Of a stretch of DNA of 64,000 nucleotides, positions 19,296-29,874 are shown piece by piece (the first letter of the stretch is position 1; the number at the start of each line of letters is the position of its first letter). Source of the stretch: Marinobacter sp. ATCH36 (lineage in GTDB: Bacteria; Pseudomonadota; Gammaproteobacteria; Pseudomonadales; Oleiphilaceae); assembly GCF_023555055.1 (NCBI RefSeq), contig NZ_JAMJPL010000001.1:1302001-1366000 (forward strand), read 5' to 3'. The position numbers were made by a program, and so were the translations under genes. Below the pieces are notes generated by a model. It saw only the letters and a list, made by a program, of their open reading frames with translations. It ran no database searches and was not told the DNA's origin.

Positions 19296-20411
19296 ATGGC
19301 ACAACTTGAACTGCGGGACATCCGCAAGACCTACGCAGGCGCCCTGGACGAGACTCTCAAGGGCATCAACATAGACATCGCGTCCGGTGAGTTCCTGACC
19401 CTGGTCGGGCCGTCGGGCTGCGGCAAATCCACCCTGATGAACAGCATTGCCGGCCTGGAAACCATTACCGGCGGGTCGATCGTGGTGGATGGCAAGGACA
19501 TATCGGGCATGGAGCCCAAGGATCGGGACATTGCCATGGTGTTTCAGTCCTACGCGCTCTATCCCACCATGTCGGTGCGCGAGAACATTGCCTTTGGCCT
19601 CAAGATTCGTGGCATGCCTAAAGAGGAAATCCGCCAGGAAGTGGAGCGGGTGGCTGACCTGCTGCAGATATCCGCACTGTTGAACAAAAAGCCCTCTCTG
19701 CTTTCCGGCGGGCAGCAACAGCGGGTGGCCATGGGGCGGGCGCTCGCCCGCAGGCCGAAGATCTACCTGTTCGACGAACCGCTTTCCAACCTGGACGCCA
19801 AGCTGCGGGTGGAAATGCGTACCGAGATCAAGAAGCTGCACCAGCGCCTGAAAACAACCATCGTGTACGTCACCCATGACCAGATCGAGGCCATGACCCT
19901 GGCGGACAGGATTGCCGTGCTCAAGGATGGCGAATTGCAGCAGTTAGGCACACCAAAGGAAGTGTACGACACGCCGGAAAACCTGTTTGTTGCCGGCTTT
20001 ATGGGCTCGCCCTCCATGAGTTTTATTGACGTCGACGTTGAGCGGACGGAAACGGGCCTGTCTGTCTCGGTGGAAGGCAGCGACGGCAGAACGCTGACCC
20101 TGCCAGTGCCGGATTATCTGGAGAACTGGGCCGGTAAGCGGGTGATTCTTGGCATCCGCCCGGAGCATGTTAGTCAGCCTGACGAACAGAAGAGGGACAA
20201 CCCGATGGTGACCGAGGGCCGCTTCACCGTGGAAGTGACCGAGCCGACCGGGCCGGACGTGCTTGCGGTGATCCGCCTCAATGACACGGATGTGCAGTGC
20301 CGGCTTGATGCGGAACACCCGGTGGAATGGGGCGAAGAAGCCGAACTGATGTTCGACATGAGAAAAGTGGTCTTTTTTGACCCGGAAAGCGAGAAACGCA
20401 TTCGGCCGTAA
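19296..20411 (+). CDS. Sugar ABC transporter ATP-binding protein (MalK/UgpC-like)
   Basis: 371 residues. Walker A GPSGCGKST, signature LSGGQQQRVAMGRAL, Walker B IYLFDEPLSNLDAKLR, switch His in VYVTHDQIEAMTLADR, then a C-terminal regulatory OB/TOBE domain (about 240-370). Energises the two permeases. Last gene of the operon; ends 21 nt from the convergent photolyase gene. Confidence 0.92.
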   Translation: MAQLELRDIRKTYAGALDETLKGINIDIASGEFLTLVGPSGCGKSTLMNSIAGLETITGGSIVVDGKDISGMEPKDRDIAMVFQSYALYPTMSVRENIAFGLKIRGMPKEEIRQEVERVADLLQISALLNKKPSLLSGGQQQRVAMGRALARRPKIYLFDEPLSNLDAKLRVEMRTEIKKLHQRLKTTIVYVTHDQIEAMTLADRIAVLKDGELQQLGTPKEVYDTPENLFVAGFMGSPSMSFIDVDVERTETGLSVSVEGSDGRTLTLPVPDYLENWAGKRVILGIRPEHVSQPDEQKRDNPMVTEGRFTVEVTEPTGPDVLAVIRLNDTDVQCRLDAEHPVEWGEEAELMFDMRKVVFFDPESEKRIRP

Positions 20412-20432
20412 ATGGCCCGCTAAAGCTGTTCC

Positions 20433-21965
20433 TCAGAGCTCCTCCAGTCGCGCCAGCAGGTTGTCGGCACGCTGGAGCAGCGCTTCCCGCCTATCAGGTT
20501 TCTGTTTGTCCCAGTTGCGGTACATCATGCCCATACGCGGGTTACTGGCAAAATCTTCCCGGTGACGATTGATGAAATGCCAGTACAGAGAGTTAAACGG
20601 GCAGGCATCCTCTTCCGTGGATTTGTTCACCTTGTAGTGGCAGTTGCTGCAGTGGTCAGACATGCGCTGGATATACTTGCCACTGGCTGCATAGGGTTTT
20701 GAGCCCAGGTACCCACCGTCAGCATGCATCACCATGCCGAGTACATTCGGCAGTTCCACCCAGTCATAGGCATCGGCATACACTGCCAGGTACCAGTCAC
20801 AGATCTCCTCCGGTTTGACGCCGGCCAACAGTGCGAAATTGCCGGTAACCATCAGCCGCTGGATGTGGTGGGCGTAGGCGTTGCGTCTAGTGGCATCGAT
20901 GGCCTTGTGCATGCAGCGCATTTTTGTGTCGCCGGTCCAGTAGAACCAGGGCAGAGCGCGGGTATTGCCAAGTCGGTTTTCCTGGGCATACGCAGGCATA
21001 TTCATCCAGTAGATACCCCGCACGAACTCCCGCCATCCCAGAATCTGACGGACAAACCCCTCCACCGCATTGATAGGAGCACGCCCGGCATACCAGGCCT
21101 GGGCGGCGGCTTCGCAAACGGCCAACGGGTCCAGCAGGCCGCTGTTGATGTAGGGCGAGAGGATAGAATGGAACAGCCAGTCCTCGTCGTCCGACATTGC
21201 ATCCTGGAAATCGCCAAAACACGGCAGCGCGAAATCGATAAAGTAATCCAGAGCGTGCTCTGCATCCTCTGGCGTCACGGCGAAATGAAAGTCCTCTGTG
21301 GTGCCAAAATGATTGGCGAAGTGCTCGTCAACCAGGTCAATCACCTCCCGGGTCACCTCATCGGGTTCAACCCGAAACGGCGCCGGCGCCGCCGGTTTAC
21401 CCGTCCACTTGCGCCGGTTGTCAGCATCGAAATTCCATTCCCCACCCTCGGGCTTGCCATCCGGTGTCATCAACAAACCGGTTTTCCGCCGCATTTCCCG
21501 GTAAAAGAACTCCATCCGCAACTGTTTTCGCCCCTCGGCCCAGTCCGCGAACTCCTGCTTACTGGCAATAAAACGGGTATCAGGACGGACCTCCACCGGA
21601 ACACCCAGCCGTTCATGCCACTGGCTGATCTGCTCATGCAGCCGCCACTCCCCACATTCGGTAGTAATGATCCTGTCCGCGCCGTTTTGTTTGAGTTGAC
21701 CGGCAACAACCGCTTCCAGGCTCCTGGCTTCATTGTCCGGGTGGTAAGCCTGGTAGTGAACCTGCCAGCCATCCTCTTCAAGGCGCTTTGCAAAATGTCG
21801 CATGGCGCTGAATAGCAGCACGATTTTCTTTTTGTGATGGTTGGTGTAGCTCGCTTCGTCATGGACCTCCGCCATGACTATCCGATCCTGCTTTTGGTCA
21901 GCGTGTTTGAGAGCGCTGATGTCAGTTGTCAATTGGTCGCCTAGAATCAGAATCAGATTAGCCAT
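20433..21965 (-). CDS. [4Fe-4S] bacterial cryptochrome/(6-4) photolyase (PhrB/CryPro class)
   Basis: 510 residues. The N-terminus MANLILILGDQLTTDISAL and the segment NAYAHHIQRLMVTGNFALL mark the iron-sulfur bacterial class. Four cysteines C351, C439, C442 and C455 match within one position those that bind the cluster in Agrobacterium PhrB (350, 438, 441, 454). The DNA- and FAD-contacting region ADGGYLGSKPYAASGKYI is present. Likely repairs (6-4) photoproducts. The frame stays open upstream for about 70 codons through an inverted repeat; that extension was rejected. Confidence 0.9.
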   Translation of the reverse strand: MANLILILGDQLTTDISALKHADQKQDRIVMAEVHDEASYTNHHKKKIVLLFSAMRHFAKRLEEDGWQVHYQAYHPDNEARSLEAVVAGQLKQNGADRIITTECGEWRLHEQISQWHERLGVPVEVRPDTRFIASKQEFADWAEGRKQLRMEFFYREMRRKTGLLMTPDGKPEGGEWNFDADNRRKWTGKPAAPAPFRVEPDEVTREVIDLVDEHFANHFGTTEDFHFAVTPEDAEHALDYFIDFALPCFGDFQDAMSDDEDWLFHSILSPYINSGLLDPLAVCEAAAQAWYAGRAPINAVEGFVRQILGWREFVRGIYWMNMPAYAQENRLGNTRALPWFYWTGDTKMRCMHKAIDATRRNAYAHHIQRLMVTGNFALLAGVKPEEICDWYLAVYADAYDWVELPNVLGMVMHADGGYLGSKPYAASGKYIQRMSDHCSNCHYKVNKSTEEDACPFNSLYWHFINRHREDFASNPRMGMMYRNWDKQKPDRREALLQRADNLLARLEEL

Positions 21966-22018
21966 GACAGACGTTGTACTCCATTTTTGAGCAGGCGGTC
22001 CTGCAATGAGGTGAGGTG

Positions 22019-22121
22019 GGCGGAGGGGGTGTCCTGCCAAAATCGTGCGGAGCCATGGATGGCGGAGCCGAGCGTACAGGGAAGTATTCACAGCGTATTT
22101 TGGCAGGGCACCCCCTCCGCC
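22019..22121. repeat. Conserved-core/variable-arm inverted repeat, copy A
   Basis: Arms of 25 nt (22019-22043 and 22097-22121) pair with one mismatch (G-T type). The 53-nt core starts CGTGCGGAGCCATGGATGG and ends GTATTCACAGCGT. It lies between divergent photolyase and hemN genes. A smaller GGTGCC-A-GGCACC palindrome (22127-22139) and CCCC-AAAA-GGGG (22147-22158) follow. Same family as the copies at 48.8, 54.6 and 58.3 kb. Confidence 0.85.
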
Positions 22122-22316
22122 TACCGGGTGCCAGGCACCAGATACTCCCCAAAAGGGGTAGCAGGGATACGCCATCAGCTCAAGGGTGGTTCATGTCTGG
22201 TGCTGGTAAACTGAAATTATTGGTCAGATGACCCGCATCAAAATGTGGGATGCCGGTATGCCCTAGAATGTTGGCCATCCCTGATGACCCCAGTTTCCGA
22301 ACCCAGAGTTTCCGAT

Positions 22317-23735
22317 ATGACTGCCACCCCCGCAATGAAAACTGCCGAATCCACACTGCCGGAATTTATCTGGGACGAAGCGCTGATCCGCCGATACGAT
22401 CTCAGTGGCCCGCGCTATACCTCCTATCCAACGGCCATTGAGTTCAACCAGAACTACCCGATAGAAGAAATGGTCAAGGCAGCGGCCCGCAGCAAGGCCA
22501 GTGACCGCCCACTGTCACTGTATACCCACCTGCCTTTCTGCGCGCACCTCTGTTACTACTGCGCCTGTAACAAGGTCATCACCAAGAAGCGCGACAAGGC
22601 CATGCCCTATGTTGAGCGGTTACTGAAAGAAGCGGCCATCCAGGCAAAACTGTTCGGCTCCGACCGGCCTGTGACGCAACTGCACTGGGGTGGCGGCACA
22701 CCGACGTTCCTGCCGAAAGATGTCATGGAACATCTGATGGCCGGGTATGGCGAACTGTTCAACCTGCAGACCGGCGATGACCGGGATTACAGCGTGGAGA
22801 TCGACCCCCGGGAAGTGGATCAGGACACCCTACCGACGCTATGGGATCTGGGCTTCAACCGCATCAGCCTTGGTGTGCAGGACTTGAATCCCCAGGTGCA
22901 GAAAGCCGTTAACCGGATCCAGCCCCGGGAAATGACCGAGGCCGTGCTGAACGAGGCCCGCCGGCTCGGTTTCCGGTCCATCAATCTGGACCTGATCTAC
23001 GGCCTGCCGCACCAGACCCCGGAGAGCTTTGCGGAAACACTCGAAGCTGTTATCGAGATGTCCCCGGACCGATTGTCGGTATTCAGCTACGCCCACCTGC
23101 CGGACCGTTTCTATCCGCAAACCCGGATTCTGGCAGATACCCTGCCCACGCCGCAGCAGAAGCTGACCATCCTGCATAACACCATCAACCGGTTGCTGGA
23201 AGCAGGGTACGAATACATCGGCATGGACCACTTTGCCAAGCCGGACGACAGCCTGGCGGTGGCCCAGCGCGAAGGCCGGCTGCACCGGAATTTCCAGGGT
23301 TACACCACCCACTCCGAGTGCGATCTGGTTTCTCTCGGTGTTTCCGCGATAGGTCAGACCGATGATGCCTATTTCCAGAACAACCATGACCTGCCGTCCT
23401 GGGAAGCCGCCATTGATGCCGGCCAGCTCGCCATCACCAAAGGCGTGAACCTGACCCGGGACGACCAGATCCGCCGCTGGGTGATCGGCCAGTTGATCTG
23501 CCAGTTCCGGCTGGATCGCAAGCTGTTTGCGAACGTATGGCAGGAAGATCTGGATCGCTACTTTGCGGATGAGCTCAGCCGACTGAAACCGATGGAGCGC
23601 GATGAGCTGGTTGCCGATGACGGCCGGACTCTGCAGGTCCAGCCCGCTGGCCGGCTGCTGATTCGTGCCATTTGTCAGATCTTTGATCTGTATCGAAAGG
23701 AAGGTGCAAGCAAGCGGTTCTCGCGGATTATCTGA
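22317..23735 (+). CDS. hemN: Oxygen-independent coproporphyrinogen III oxidase
   Basis: 472 residues. Radical-SAM enzyme of anaerobic heme synthesis: decarboxylates coproporphyrinogen III to protoporphyrinogen IX without O2. The cluster motif is C75-x3-C79-x2-C82 (CAHLCYYC), and the HemN signature RYTSYPTA precedes it; LHWGGGTPTFL is the SAM-binding glycine motif. Start is uncertain: ATG at 22317 fits family length; ATGs at 22284 and 22245 are in frame, and none has a strong ribosome site. Fits the anaerobic theme of the region. Confidence 0.92.
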   Translation: MTATPAMKTAESTLPEFIWDEALIRRYDLSGPRYTSYPTAIEFNQNYPIEEMVKAAARSKASDRPLSLYTHLPFCAHLCYYCACNKVITKKRDKAMPYVERLLKEAAIQAKLFGSDRPVTQLHWGGGTPTFLPKDVMEHLMAGYGELFNLQTGDDRDYSVEIDPREVDQDTLPTLWDLGFNRISLGVQDLNPQVQKAVNRIQPREMTEAVLNEARRLGFRSINLDLIYGLPHQTPESFAETLEAVIEMSPDRLSVFSYAHLPDRFYPQTRILADTLPTPQQKLTILHNTINRLLEAGYEYIGMDHFAKPDDSLAVAQREGRLHRNFQGYTTHSECDLVSLGVSAIGQTDDAYFQNNHDLPSWEAAIDAGQLAITKGVNLTRDDQIRRWVIGQLICQFRLDRKLFANVWQEDLDRYFADELSRLKPMERDELVADDGRTLQVQPAGRLLIRAICQIFDLYRKEGASKRFSRII

Positions 23736-23758
23736 CGCTGACAATCGTGCTCTGGTCG

Positions 23759-23812
23759 CCAGGTTAAAATGGATTCGGTACCCCTGCTGATGGGGTACCG
23801 AATCAAACCTGG
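23759..23812. terminator. Bidirectional hairpin between hemN and the diiron protein gene
   Basis: A perfect 13-bp stem GATTCGGTACCCC / GGGGTACCGAATC with a 7-nt loop, enclosed by an outer CCAGGTT / AACCTGG pair. Sits between convergent stop codons 80 nt apart. Tracts are short, but position and stability support a terminator for both genes. Confidence 0.7.
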
Positions 23813-23814
23813 TC

Positions 23815-24747
23815 TCAGGCCATCAAAGGCGCCAGAGCGGCATTAATGCGCTTGCCCTGATCCTCAGAAATCACCTGACCCAGCACCTGCACGAATCTCG
23901 GCTCCTGAACCCCGGATACGATGAACTGCCAGCGGTATGCGTCCAGAAACGCCTGGTGAACCTTGGCCATCTGTGCTTCTGAATAGGTCGGTCTCATCTT
24001 CTGGAAGTAGGTTGCGTCGGCCTGTGCTTGAGCCTGGATGATGCCATCGACAGCAGCGACCAGTTCAATCAGGTCGGTCACTGCCTGGTCGCGTTCCGCT
24101 TCGTTCAGCCTGGCATCCTCACGCAGCCACTCGAGCTCATCCATAATCGCGTGCTGGGATTCTTCCTTCCAATGATAAAGCAGTACGTCCTTGTAAAGCG
24201 GATCAAGATCCTGCTCGGGAGCAATGCTCTGCCGGTAATGGGCCTGGGTGAACAGCTCGATGTGAAGCGTGAGCCCAAGCACCGCCCAGGTTGATTTGCC
24301 AAGTACAACCCTGGCTACGTCGTTGGGTTTGGGGGCGAACTCATATCCCCAGGGCATGTGACGGGCGATCATCTTCTCAATGCGGCGGAACAGTTCCTGG
24401 TGTTTGAGTTCCTCATCGCTGAAGCGAACCAGGGCTTCAAGGGCAACCTGGTCTCCCATGAAATGTTCATGGCTCAGTTCCAGGATCTTGGCGCAGATAA
24501 AGCGCTCTACCAGACCAAACATGTTGGCGTAGGTGCGGCCCTGAACATGGCTGTACAGGCGCCGGTCGCTCTCGCTGAGGAACGGCAGGTCGTCCACACC
24601 GGACAGGCCGGCAGGAATAAAGGTCTTTCCGAAATCAAATTGCCGGCCACGGATAACATCCTGGTCGATGTCCCAGCGGACTCGTTTGGAAACTTCGATG
24701 CAGCGGGCGTAACGGTCAATGGTTGTGGGTTGGAGCATGGCGGTCAT
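23815..24747 (-). CDS. AurF-like diiron carboxylate protein
   Basis: 310 residues, mostly helical. Ligands match the AurF p-aminobenzoate N-oxygenase pattern: E81 (GLVERF), E113-x2-H116 (EELKHQ), E164 (LHIELF), and H192-x3-E196-x2-H199 (HWKEESQH). This seven-residue set separates AurF from other ferritin-like oxygenases. Substrate unknown; nothing nearby suggests a secondary-metabolite cluster. The ATG at 24747 has GGGAA upstream; an in-frame ATG at 24777 lacks a site. Convergent with hemN. Confidence 0.7.
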   Translation of the reverse strand: MTAMLQPTTIDRYARCIEVSKRVRWDIDQDVIRGRQFDFGKTFIPAGLSGVDDLPFLSESDRRLYSHVQGRTYANMFGLVERFICAKILELSHEHFMGDQVALEALVRFSDEELKHQELFRRIEKMIARHMPWGYEFAPKPNDVARVVLGKSTWAVLGLTLHIELFTQAHYRQSIAPEQDLDPLYKDVLLYHWKEESQHAIMDELEWLREDARLNEAERDQAVTDLIELVAAVDGIIQAQAQADATYFQKMRPTYSEAQMAKVHQAFLDAYRWQFIVSGVQEPRFVQVLGQVISEDQGKRINAALAPLMA

Positions 24748-24907
24748 GGTTATATTCCCGTTTTCAGTTGTCGTCATTGGTCAATGGTGTCGCGTTACAC
24801 GGCTTTTGCCTGGTGGAAGCGACGGTTCCAGATTAGGGCGGCAACGTATCCGGGGTGTGTCTGGAATTCGCGGGTTTGTAATCAAAATGTTTCAGCAAGA
24901 GCTATTT

Positions 24908-26995
24908 TCAGCGGTTTGAAAGATGCCGGGCCAGGAGTTCGTAAAGGGTAGTCAGCTCGACGGGTTTGCGTAGCAGCCCGACAGCCCCCGCTTCGCTCGC
25001 TTCGGTTTCCGTGAGCTGCTCACTGAATCCGGTATACAGGACCACCGGAAGGTTGGGATGGGTATGCTGCAGCTGTTGGCACAGCTGCAGCCCTGTCATT
25101 CGGGGCATGGTCTGGTCGGTGATGACCAGATTGAAGCTCTGTGTCGGAGAGGTTATCTGCTCAAGAGCTTCCGCACCGGAGGAGGTGATCGTTGTATCAA
25201 GCCCCCAGCCTTTTAGAAGATCCCCCATGTATTCAGCAACCATGGGTTCGTCATCGACCACGAGTACCCTGCCAGCCAGAGCGTGATGGGAAACTGGAGT
25301 TGAGGCCGTTGACTGGTCGCCACTGGACTGGGGTTTGGAGACTCCGGATTTCACCGGTGGCAACAGAATCCGGAACCGTGTTCCACTGCCAGGAGAGGAG
25401 TCCACCAGGATATGGCCACCATGGTCGTGAACGATTCCGTGGACCATTGCCAGCCCCATGCCACTGCCATGGCCGGATTTTTTGGTCGTGAAAAATGGCT
25501 CAAATATACGTTCAAGCACCGATTCCGGGATACCTTCCCCCTGATCACTGACCTCTATCCCAACCCAGGTGCCGTTGACCGGCTGATGGCACGAACGGCA
25601 GTGCAGGTCGTCCGGATGCCGGGTCTGGGCTACCGCGATGGTGAGGCGGCCACCTGCAGGCATAGCATCGCGCGCATTGATACACAGGTTGAGTAAGACC
25701 TGCTCGGTCTGGATCGGGTCCACCAGTATCTGTGCGCAGTTGCCCGGGATGCGTGTGCTCAGTTCTATGGTGGAGGGGAAGGTTCCGCGAATCAGGGCAA
25801 CAACTTCGGGTATCAGGTCAGCAAGGTCCAAAGCCCTGGGGTGGCCATGCTGGCCGCGGCTGAAGGTCAGCATCTGCTGGATCAGGTTCTGGGCTTTCTG
25901 CCCGGCCGTTTGTACGTGATCCAGATACTTGGCCAGCGCGTTGTCCGGTGCCCCATCCACTTTTTCGCGGGCCATGGCGGTATAGCCCAATATCGTGGTC
26001 AGAATGTTATTGAAATCGTGGGCGATGCCCCCGGTCAGGTGGCCAATGGCCTCCATTTTCTGGGCCTGGCGCATCTGGTCTTCGCTTTTGCGCATTGCTT
26101 CTTCGTGTTCTTTACGCTCGGTGATGTCGCGGGTAAACGCGATGATGCGGTCGGTATCGCCCCGCGTAAAGCGCTTGAGCTTGACCTCTTCCCAGCGCAG
26201 GGTGCCATCCCGGTTACGGGAGCGCCATTCGAAACGGGTTGGCTTGCCCTGCCGCGCCTGCTCTATGTATCTGAGTGCTTCGGTTTCGGTGTACGGAGGG
26301 TAACCTGCACTCAGCTGGCCGATGGATAGCTCGCGGAACTGTTCCCTGGTGTGGCCGTAGATTTCGGTTGCGCGGGGATTTACATCCAGTATAGCGCCGG
26401 AGTGCAAATCGTGGATGAAGACGGCATCGTCCGTGGCCTCGAACAGCACCTTGAAGTTGGCATCGGAGCGTTGCTTGGCGGCCAGCACGTAACGCTGTTC
26501 CAACTCAAGTGCCGCGCGCACGGCAAATATTTTGAGAAGTGACTCGGTCAGCTCGGGCTGGGTAAGCGGCTTGGTATCAAGGATAGCCATAATGCCGATG
26601 GGCCGGCCGGTGGAGGCAAACAGGGGAATGGCGGCGTAGCCAATTGCACCCACCTCGCGTAAATGCAGATCAGGAAATAGCGCTTGCACGTTATTGCTGT
26701 AGTAGCGGTAGCACTGACCAACGACATTCCTGCAGGGAGTGCCATCCAGAGAGTAATCAAAGCCGTCGTTGCACTGGCCATTGAAATAGCCGCCAATGAC
26801 GTGCACCACCTCCGTTTCCATACCGGCATGCAGTTCTCCCACGAAAGCGTGAGCCACTTCGAGAGCGCGGGTAATATTCAGCGCCAGTTCCCGGAAGATA
26901 TTGTTATCACCAGGGTTGCTGGGGGCCTCCGCTGCCAGTCGCAGAGCTTCGATGATGCGTTTGTCCGGGCTGGTTGAAGCATTGGCGGGATGCAT
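24908..26995 (-). CDS. Hybrid histidine kinase (GAF-PAS-HisKA-HATPase-REC)
   Basis: 695 residues, no membrane spans. GAF domain (about 25-165), PAS with PAC (180-300), HisKA with H326 in [19 protein letters not shown], HATPase with DQGEGIP and [13 protein letters not shown], then a C-terminal receiver domain with [13 protein letters not shown]. The HDFNN form is typical of NtrB-like soluble hybrid kinases. The GAF contains several cysteines ([18 protein letters not shown]). The ATG at 26995 follows GGAG; a longer frame would overlap the regulator upstream. Forms a pair with the response regulator 17 nt upstream. Confidence 0.85.
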   Translation of the reverse strand: MHPANASTSPDKRIIEALRLAAEAPSNPGDNNIFRELALNITRALEVAHAFVGELHAGMETEVVHVIGGYFNGQCNDGFDYSLDGTPCRNVVGQCYRYYSNNVQALFPDLHLREVGAIGYAAIPLFASTGRPIGIMAILDTKPLTQPELTESLLKIFAVRAALELEQRYVLAAKQRSDANFKVLFEATDDAVFIHDLHSGAILDVNPRATEIYGHTREQFRELSIGQLSAGYPPYTETEALRYIEQARQGKPTRFEWRSRNRDGTLRWEEVKLKRFTRGDTDRIIAFTRDITERKEHEEAMRKSEDQMRQAQKMEAIGHLTGGIAHDFNNILTTILGYTAMAREKVDGAPDNALAKYLDHVQTAGQKAQNLIQQMLTFSRGQHGHPRALDLADLIPEVVALIRGTFPSTIELSTRIPGNCAQILVDPIQTEQVLLNLCINARDAMPAGGRLTIAVAQTRHPDDLHCRSCHQPVNGTWVGIEVSDQGEGIPESVLERIFEPFFTTKKSGHGSGMGLAMVHGIVHDHGGHILVDSSPGSGTRFRILLPPVKSGVSKPQSSGDQSTASTPVSHHALAGRVLVVDDEPMVAEYMGDLLKGWGLDTTITSSGAEALEQITSPTQSFNLVITDQTMPRMTGLQLCQQLQHTHPNLPVVLYTGFSEQLTETEASEAGAVGLLRKPVELTTLYELLARHLSNR

Positions 26996-27012
26996 GGAGG
27001 GATTCTCCGGGC

Positions 27013-27732
27013 TCAAGCCGGGCCCGAGGGCACGTAGCGGTAACCTGCGCCTCGAACAGTTTTGATAAACTGTGGTTTGCCTGGAGTGCACTCGATTTTC
27101 TTGCGCAGGCGGGCGACGCGGATATCGATGCTGCGGTCGTACGGGTCCCATTCGCGATTTTGTGTCAGATTCAGTAAATGGTCGCGGCTGAGCACCCGGT
27201 TGGGCCGCTCAAGGAAGATTCTCAACAGCTTGAACTCCATGCTGGTGAACTCTACCTCGTTCCCGTTGCTGTCGAGCGCCCTATGGCTCTCCAGATCTAC
27301 CCGGCATTGGCCAAAGCGATGCCAGATGGTGCTGCCGGAGGCTGGTGTAGCCGGCTGACCGGGAGGAACAACAGAATAGCGACGGGTAACGCTTTTTACT
27401 CGGGCCAGCAGTTCTCGCAGGTCAAACGGTTTGGCGATGTAATCGTCCGCTCCGACTTCGAGGCCGATGATGCGGTCAACAGTGTCACCGGCGCCGGAAA
27501 CCATAATGATTCCGACGTTGTAATGCTCCCGAAGGTGACGGGCAAGAGACAGTCCGTCTTCGCCGGGCAGGGCAACGTCCAGCAAGACAAGCCGAGGGGA
27601 CGATTCCCGGAGGAAAGCTTTCATTTCCGTGCCGTTTCCCGCCTGTAAAACGGAAAAGCCATGGGATGGCAGATATTCCGCCAGCATGCCCCGGATATCC
27701 GGGTCGTCGTCGACAACGAGGATGGTATTCAT
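27013..27732 (-). CDS. OmpR-family response regulator
   Basis: 239 residues. Receiver domain with D52 (RLVLLDVALPG) and YIAKPFDLRELLARV, then a winged-helix domain ending FIKTVRGAGYRYVP. The ATG at 27732 puts the receiver at the N-terminus; a longer frame adds 22 unrelated residues through a hairpin. Probable partner of the hybrid kinase just downstream. Confidence 0.85.
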   Translation of the reverse strand: MNTILVVDDDPDIRGMLAEYLPSHGFSVLQAGNGTEMKAFLRESSPRLVLLDVALPGEDGLSLARHLREHYNVGIIMVSGAGDTVDRIIGLEVGADDYIAKPFDLRELLARVKSVTRRYSVVPPGQPATPASGSTIWHRFGQCRVDLESHRALDSNGNEVEFTSMEFKLLRIFLERPNRVLSRDHLLNLTQNREWDPYDRSIDIRVARLRKKIECTPGKPQFIKTVRGAGYRYVPSGPA

Positions 27733-27754
27733 GGCGATGGGCCCAGCCATCTGC

Positions 27755-27779
27755 TGCCGGCAGAAATAGTCTGCCGGCA
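27755..27779. promoter_or_regulatory. 10-bp perfect inverted repeat upstream of response regulator
   Basis: TGCCGGCAGA and TCTGCCGGCA separated by 5 nt, 23 nt before the regulator start and 68 nt after the chemoreceptor stop. No T tract on the minus strand. Either an operator (autoregulation) or the chemoreceptor terminator. Confidence 0.4.
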
Positions 27780-27846
27780 TGTCTTCTAATTTTAGCAAAG
27801 CTTGCCGGAGTAGGCCTGAAAATATCTGATCCTGTAAAATCCGGGG

Positions 27847-29874
27847 TTAGCTGTACGCTGGCACCCGGAACTCATTGGCAAGATCCTGCAGCACTCTCGC
27901 CAGCCTCGCCTGTTCTCCGGTTACCTGGCTGATCTCCTGTGAGCCGGTCAGCGTCAGAATGGCAGCTTCGCTGACGGACTCCATGTTGCCCGCCAGTTCC
28001 CGCGTTACCGCCACCTGTTCTTCCGAGGCGGTGGCAATCTGGCTGGCCATATCGGCAATGCTGTTCACATCCGTGAGGATGCCTGCAAAGGTCTGCTCCA
28101 GATCAGAAGCCTGTTCGCTGGTGGCATTCGCCAGCTTGTGGCTTTCGGAAATCGAGCGGCTGGCGTTATCGGTAATGTCCCGGAAGCCGTTGATGATGTT
28201 TTCAATCTGGGTTGTGGATTCATGGGTCTGTTGCGCCAGAGTCCGGACCTCGTCGGCAACCACCGCAAATCCACGCCCGTGTTCACCGGCGCGGGCCGCC
28301 TCAATGGCCGCATTAAGTGCCAGCAGGTTGGTCTGATCCGCTACCTTGCGAATCACATCTACCACATCGCTGATCGACACGCTGCGGGTTTCCAGTTCCC
28401 CAATGACGTCATTCACTTTTTGAACCGAGTCAGCCAGAGAGCGAATGCTGCGGACGCTGCCGTGCAGTACCTGCTCGCCGGTGTGGCTCTTTTCCATGGC
28501 ACTTTTTGCGGCATCAGCCACTTGTTGGGTATTGCGGGAAATCTCCTCGGAGGTGGCAGACATCTCTTCCGTGGCTGCCGCAACCTGCTCGATCTGTTGC
28601 TGCTGGTTTTTTACCTGGTGCGAGTTCTGTCCAGCGGTGGAGCTGGTTTCTTCGGTGGCTGTCGCCAACTGGATACTGGACTGGTCGATCTTTAGCAAGG
28701 CCTTGCCGAAGTGCCCGAACAGGTCATTGATGGCTTTGCCGACAGTGCCAACTTCATCGTTGCTGGAAATATCGATCTGACGGGTCAGGTCCTTGTTATC
28801 CATGGCAAACCGCACGCCGCTCAAAAGATTGCCAACCTGCAGGTTGATCGTCCGAATAATGAATAGCATGAGAACCAACACAGCCAGAATGGCACCAGCG
28901 GACACCGTGGAAGCGGTGATCAGCTCATTGCGGGCTTGGTTGACGCTATTTGCAGCCAGTGTGCGGGTTTCTCTCAGAATCGACCCGCGAACCTCGTTTA
29001 GGTTACCGATTCGACCGGTTGCTGTGGCGAACCAGTTCGGGGCATCCAGCGCGTACATACCGGAAGGGCTGCTGAACAGGGTTGCACGCTGTTCCTGCAG
29101 GGCCCGGCTGGACGTCGTTCCCGACTGTCTCTCAAGGGTTTTACGTAACGAGGAATCGGAAGGCAGCATTGCCAGTGCCAGGTTGAAGTAGGCCCGTTGC
29201 TGCCCACCAAGTTCAGCGATCTGGCGCACAGTGGGCAGATCAAAATCGCCGCTGCGAATCAGTGAGGCGCCGGTAGCCCGCTCCCGGCCCGCCATTTCTG
29301 CAGCTTCAGCGAGGGCATAATATGCATTGACGTCCCGGGTCAGCTCGGGGTCAGTCGAACGGCGGATGATGAGGGGTATGCGGTCAAGCAGGCCCATGAC
29401 CAGAGCGGTGTAACGCTCAGCCGAGTCACTTGCGGCAATGCCACGGTTGTCCACGGAATTGCGCAGGGAGGCGAGATTGTTCAGTCCCTGGCCGACAGAC
29501 TGGAAGCTTTGCTCGACGCTGGAATCAAATGTGTTCTCAGCAATGAGGGTACTGATTCCGGACTGATAGTCGGAGATGCGTGCGTCAGTCTGCCGTCGCT
29601 GGTCTGACAGTTCCCTTTGAGCCTCGCGCGCCGCATCCGTGCCCGGTTGGCTGGCAAAGAAAACCGCACTTCTGCCACGTTCTTTCTGCAGCGCTTCTGC
29701 CAGGGGATCTCCGGTTTCAGCAACCTCTACCATCGCGCGGAGTTGCTGCATGTCACCGAGCTTGCCGTAATTCAGCACAATGCTCTCGGCCGCGAAATAG
29801 AGAATAACCAGCAGGGCCGGCACCACCAGAGTGATGAGCTTGCCCCGCATGGAAAGGTTGTTGATGAGGTTCAT
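27847..29874 (-). CDS. Methyl-accepting chemotaxis protein with NIT sensor domain
   Basis: 675 residues. First span about 12-32, a helical periplasmic NIT (nitrate/nitrite-sensing) domain of about 280 residues with the family feature [18 protein letters not shown], second span about 320-340, HAMP, then a signalling domain with the highly conserved tip [38 protein letters not shown]. Likely steers motility toward or away from nitrate/nitrite, consistent with the nitrate-respiration genes downstream. NIT ligand specificity is inference. Confidence 0.87.
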   Translation of the reverse strand: MNLINNLSMRGKLITLVVPALLVILYFAAESIVLNYGKLGDMQQLRAMVEVAETGDPLAEALQKERGRSAVFFASQPGTDAAREAQRELSDQRRQTDARISDYQSGISTLIAENTFDSSVEQSFQSVGQGLNNLASLRNSVDNRGIAASDSAERYTALVMGLLDRIPLIIRRSTDPELTRDVNAYYALAEAAEMAGRERATGASLIRSGDFDLPTVRQIAELGGQQRAYFNLALAMLPSDSSLRKTLERQSGTTSSRALQEQRATLFSSPSGMYALDAPNWFATATGRIGNLNEVRGSILRETRTLAANSVNQARNELITASTVSAGAILAVLVLMLFIIRTINLQVGNLLSGVRFAMDNKDLTRQIDISSNDEVGTVGKAINDLFGHFGKALLKIDQSSIQLATATEETSSTAGQNSHQVKNQQQQIEQVAAATEEMSATSEEISRNTQQVADAAKSAMEKSHTGEQVLHGSVRSIRSLADSVQKVNDVIGELETRSVSISDVVDVIRKVADQTNLLALNAAIEAARAGEHGRGFAVVADEVRTLAQQTHESTTQIENIINGFRDITDNASRSISESHKLANATSEQASDLEQTFAGILTDVNSIADMASQIATASEEQVAVTRELAGNMESVSEAAILTLTGSQEISQVTGEQARLARVLQDLANEFRVPAYS

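Noticed and set aside
21966..22175. N-terminal extension of the [4Fe-4S] photolyase through the repeat
   Set aside because: The extra 70 residues come from inverted repeat A; family homology begins at MANLILILGD.
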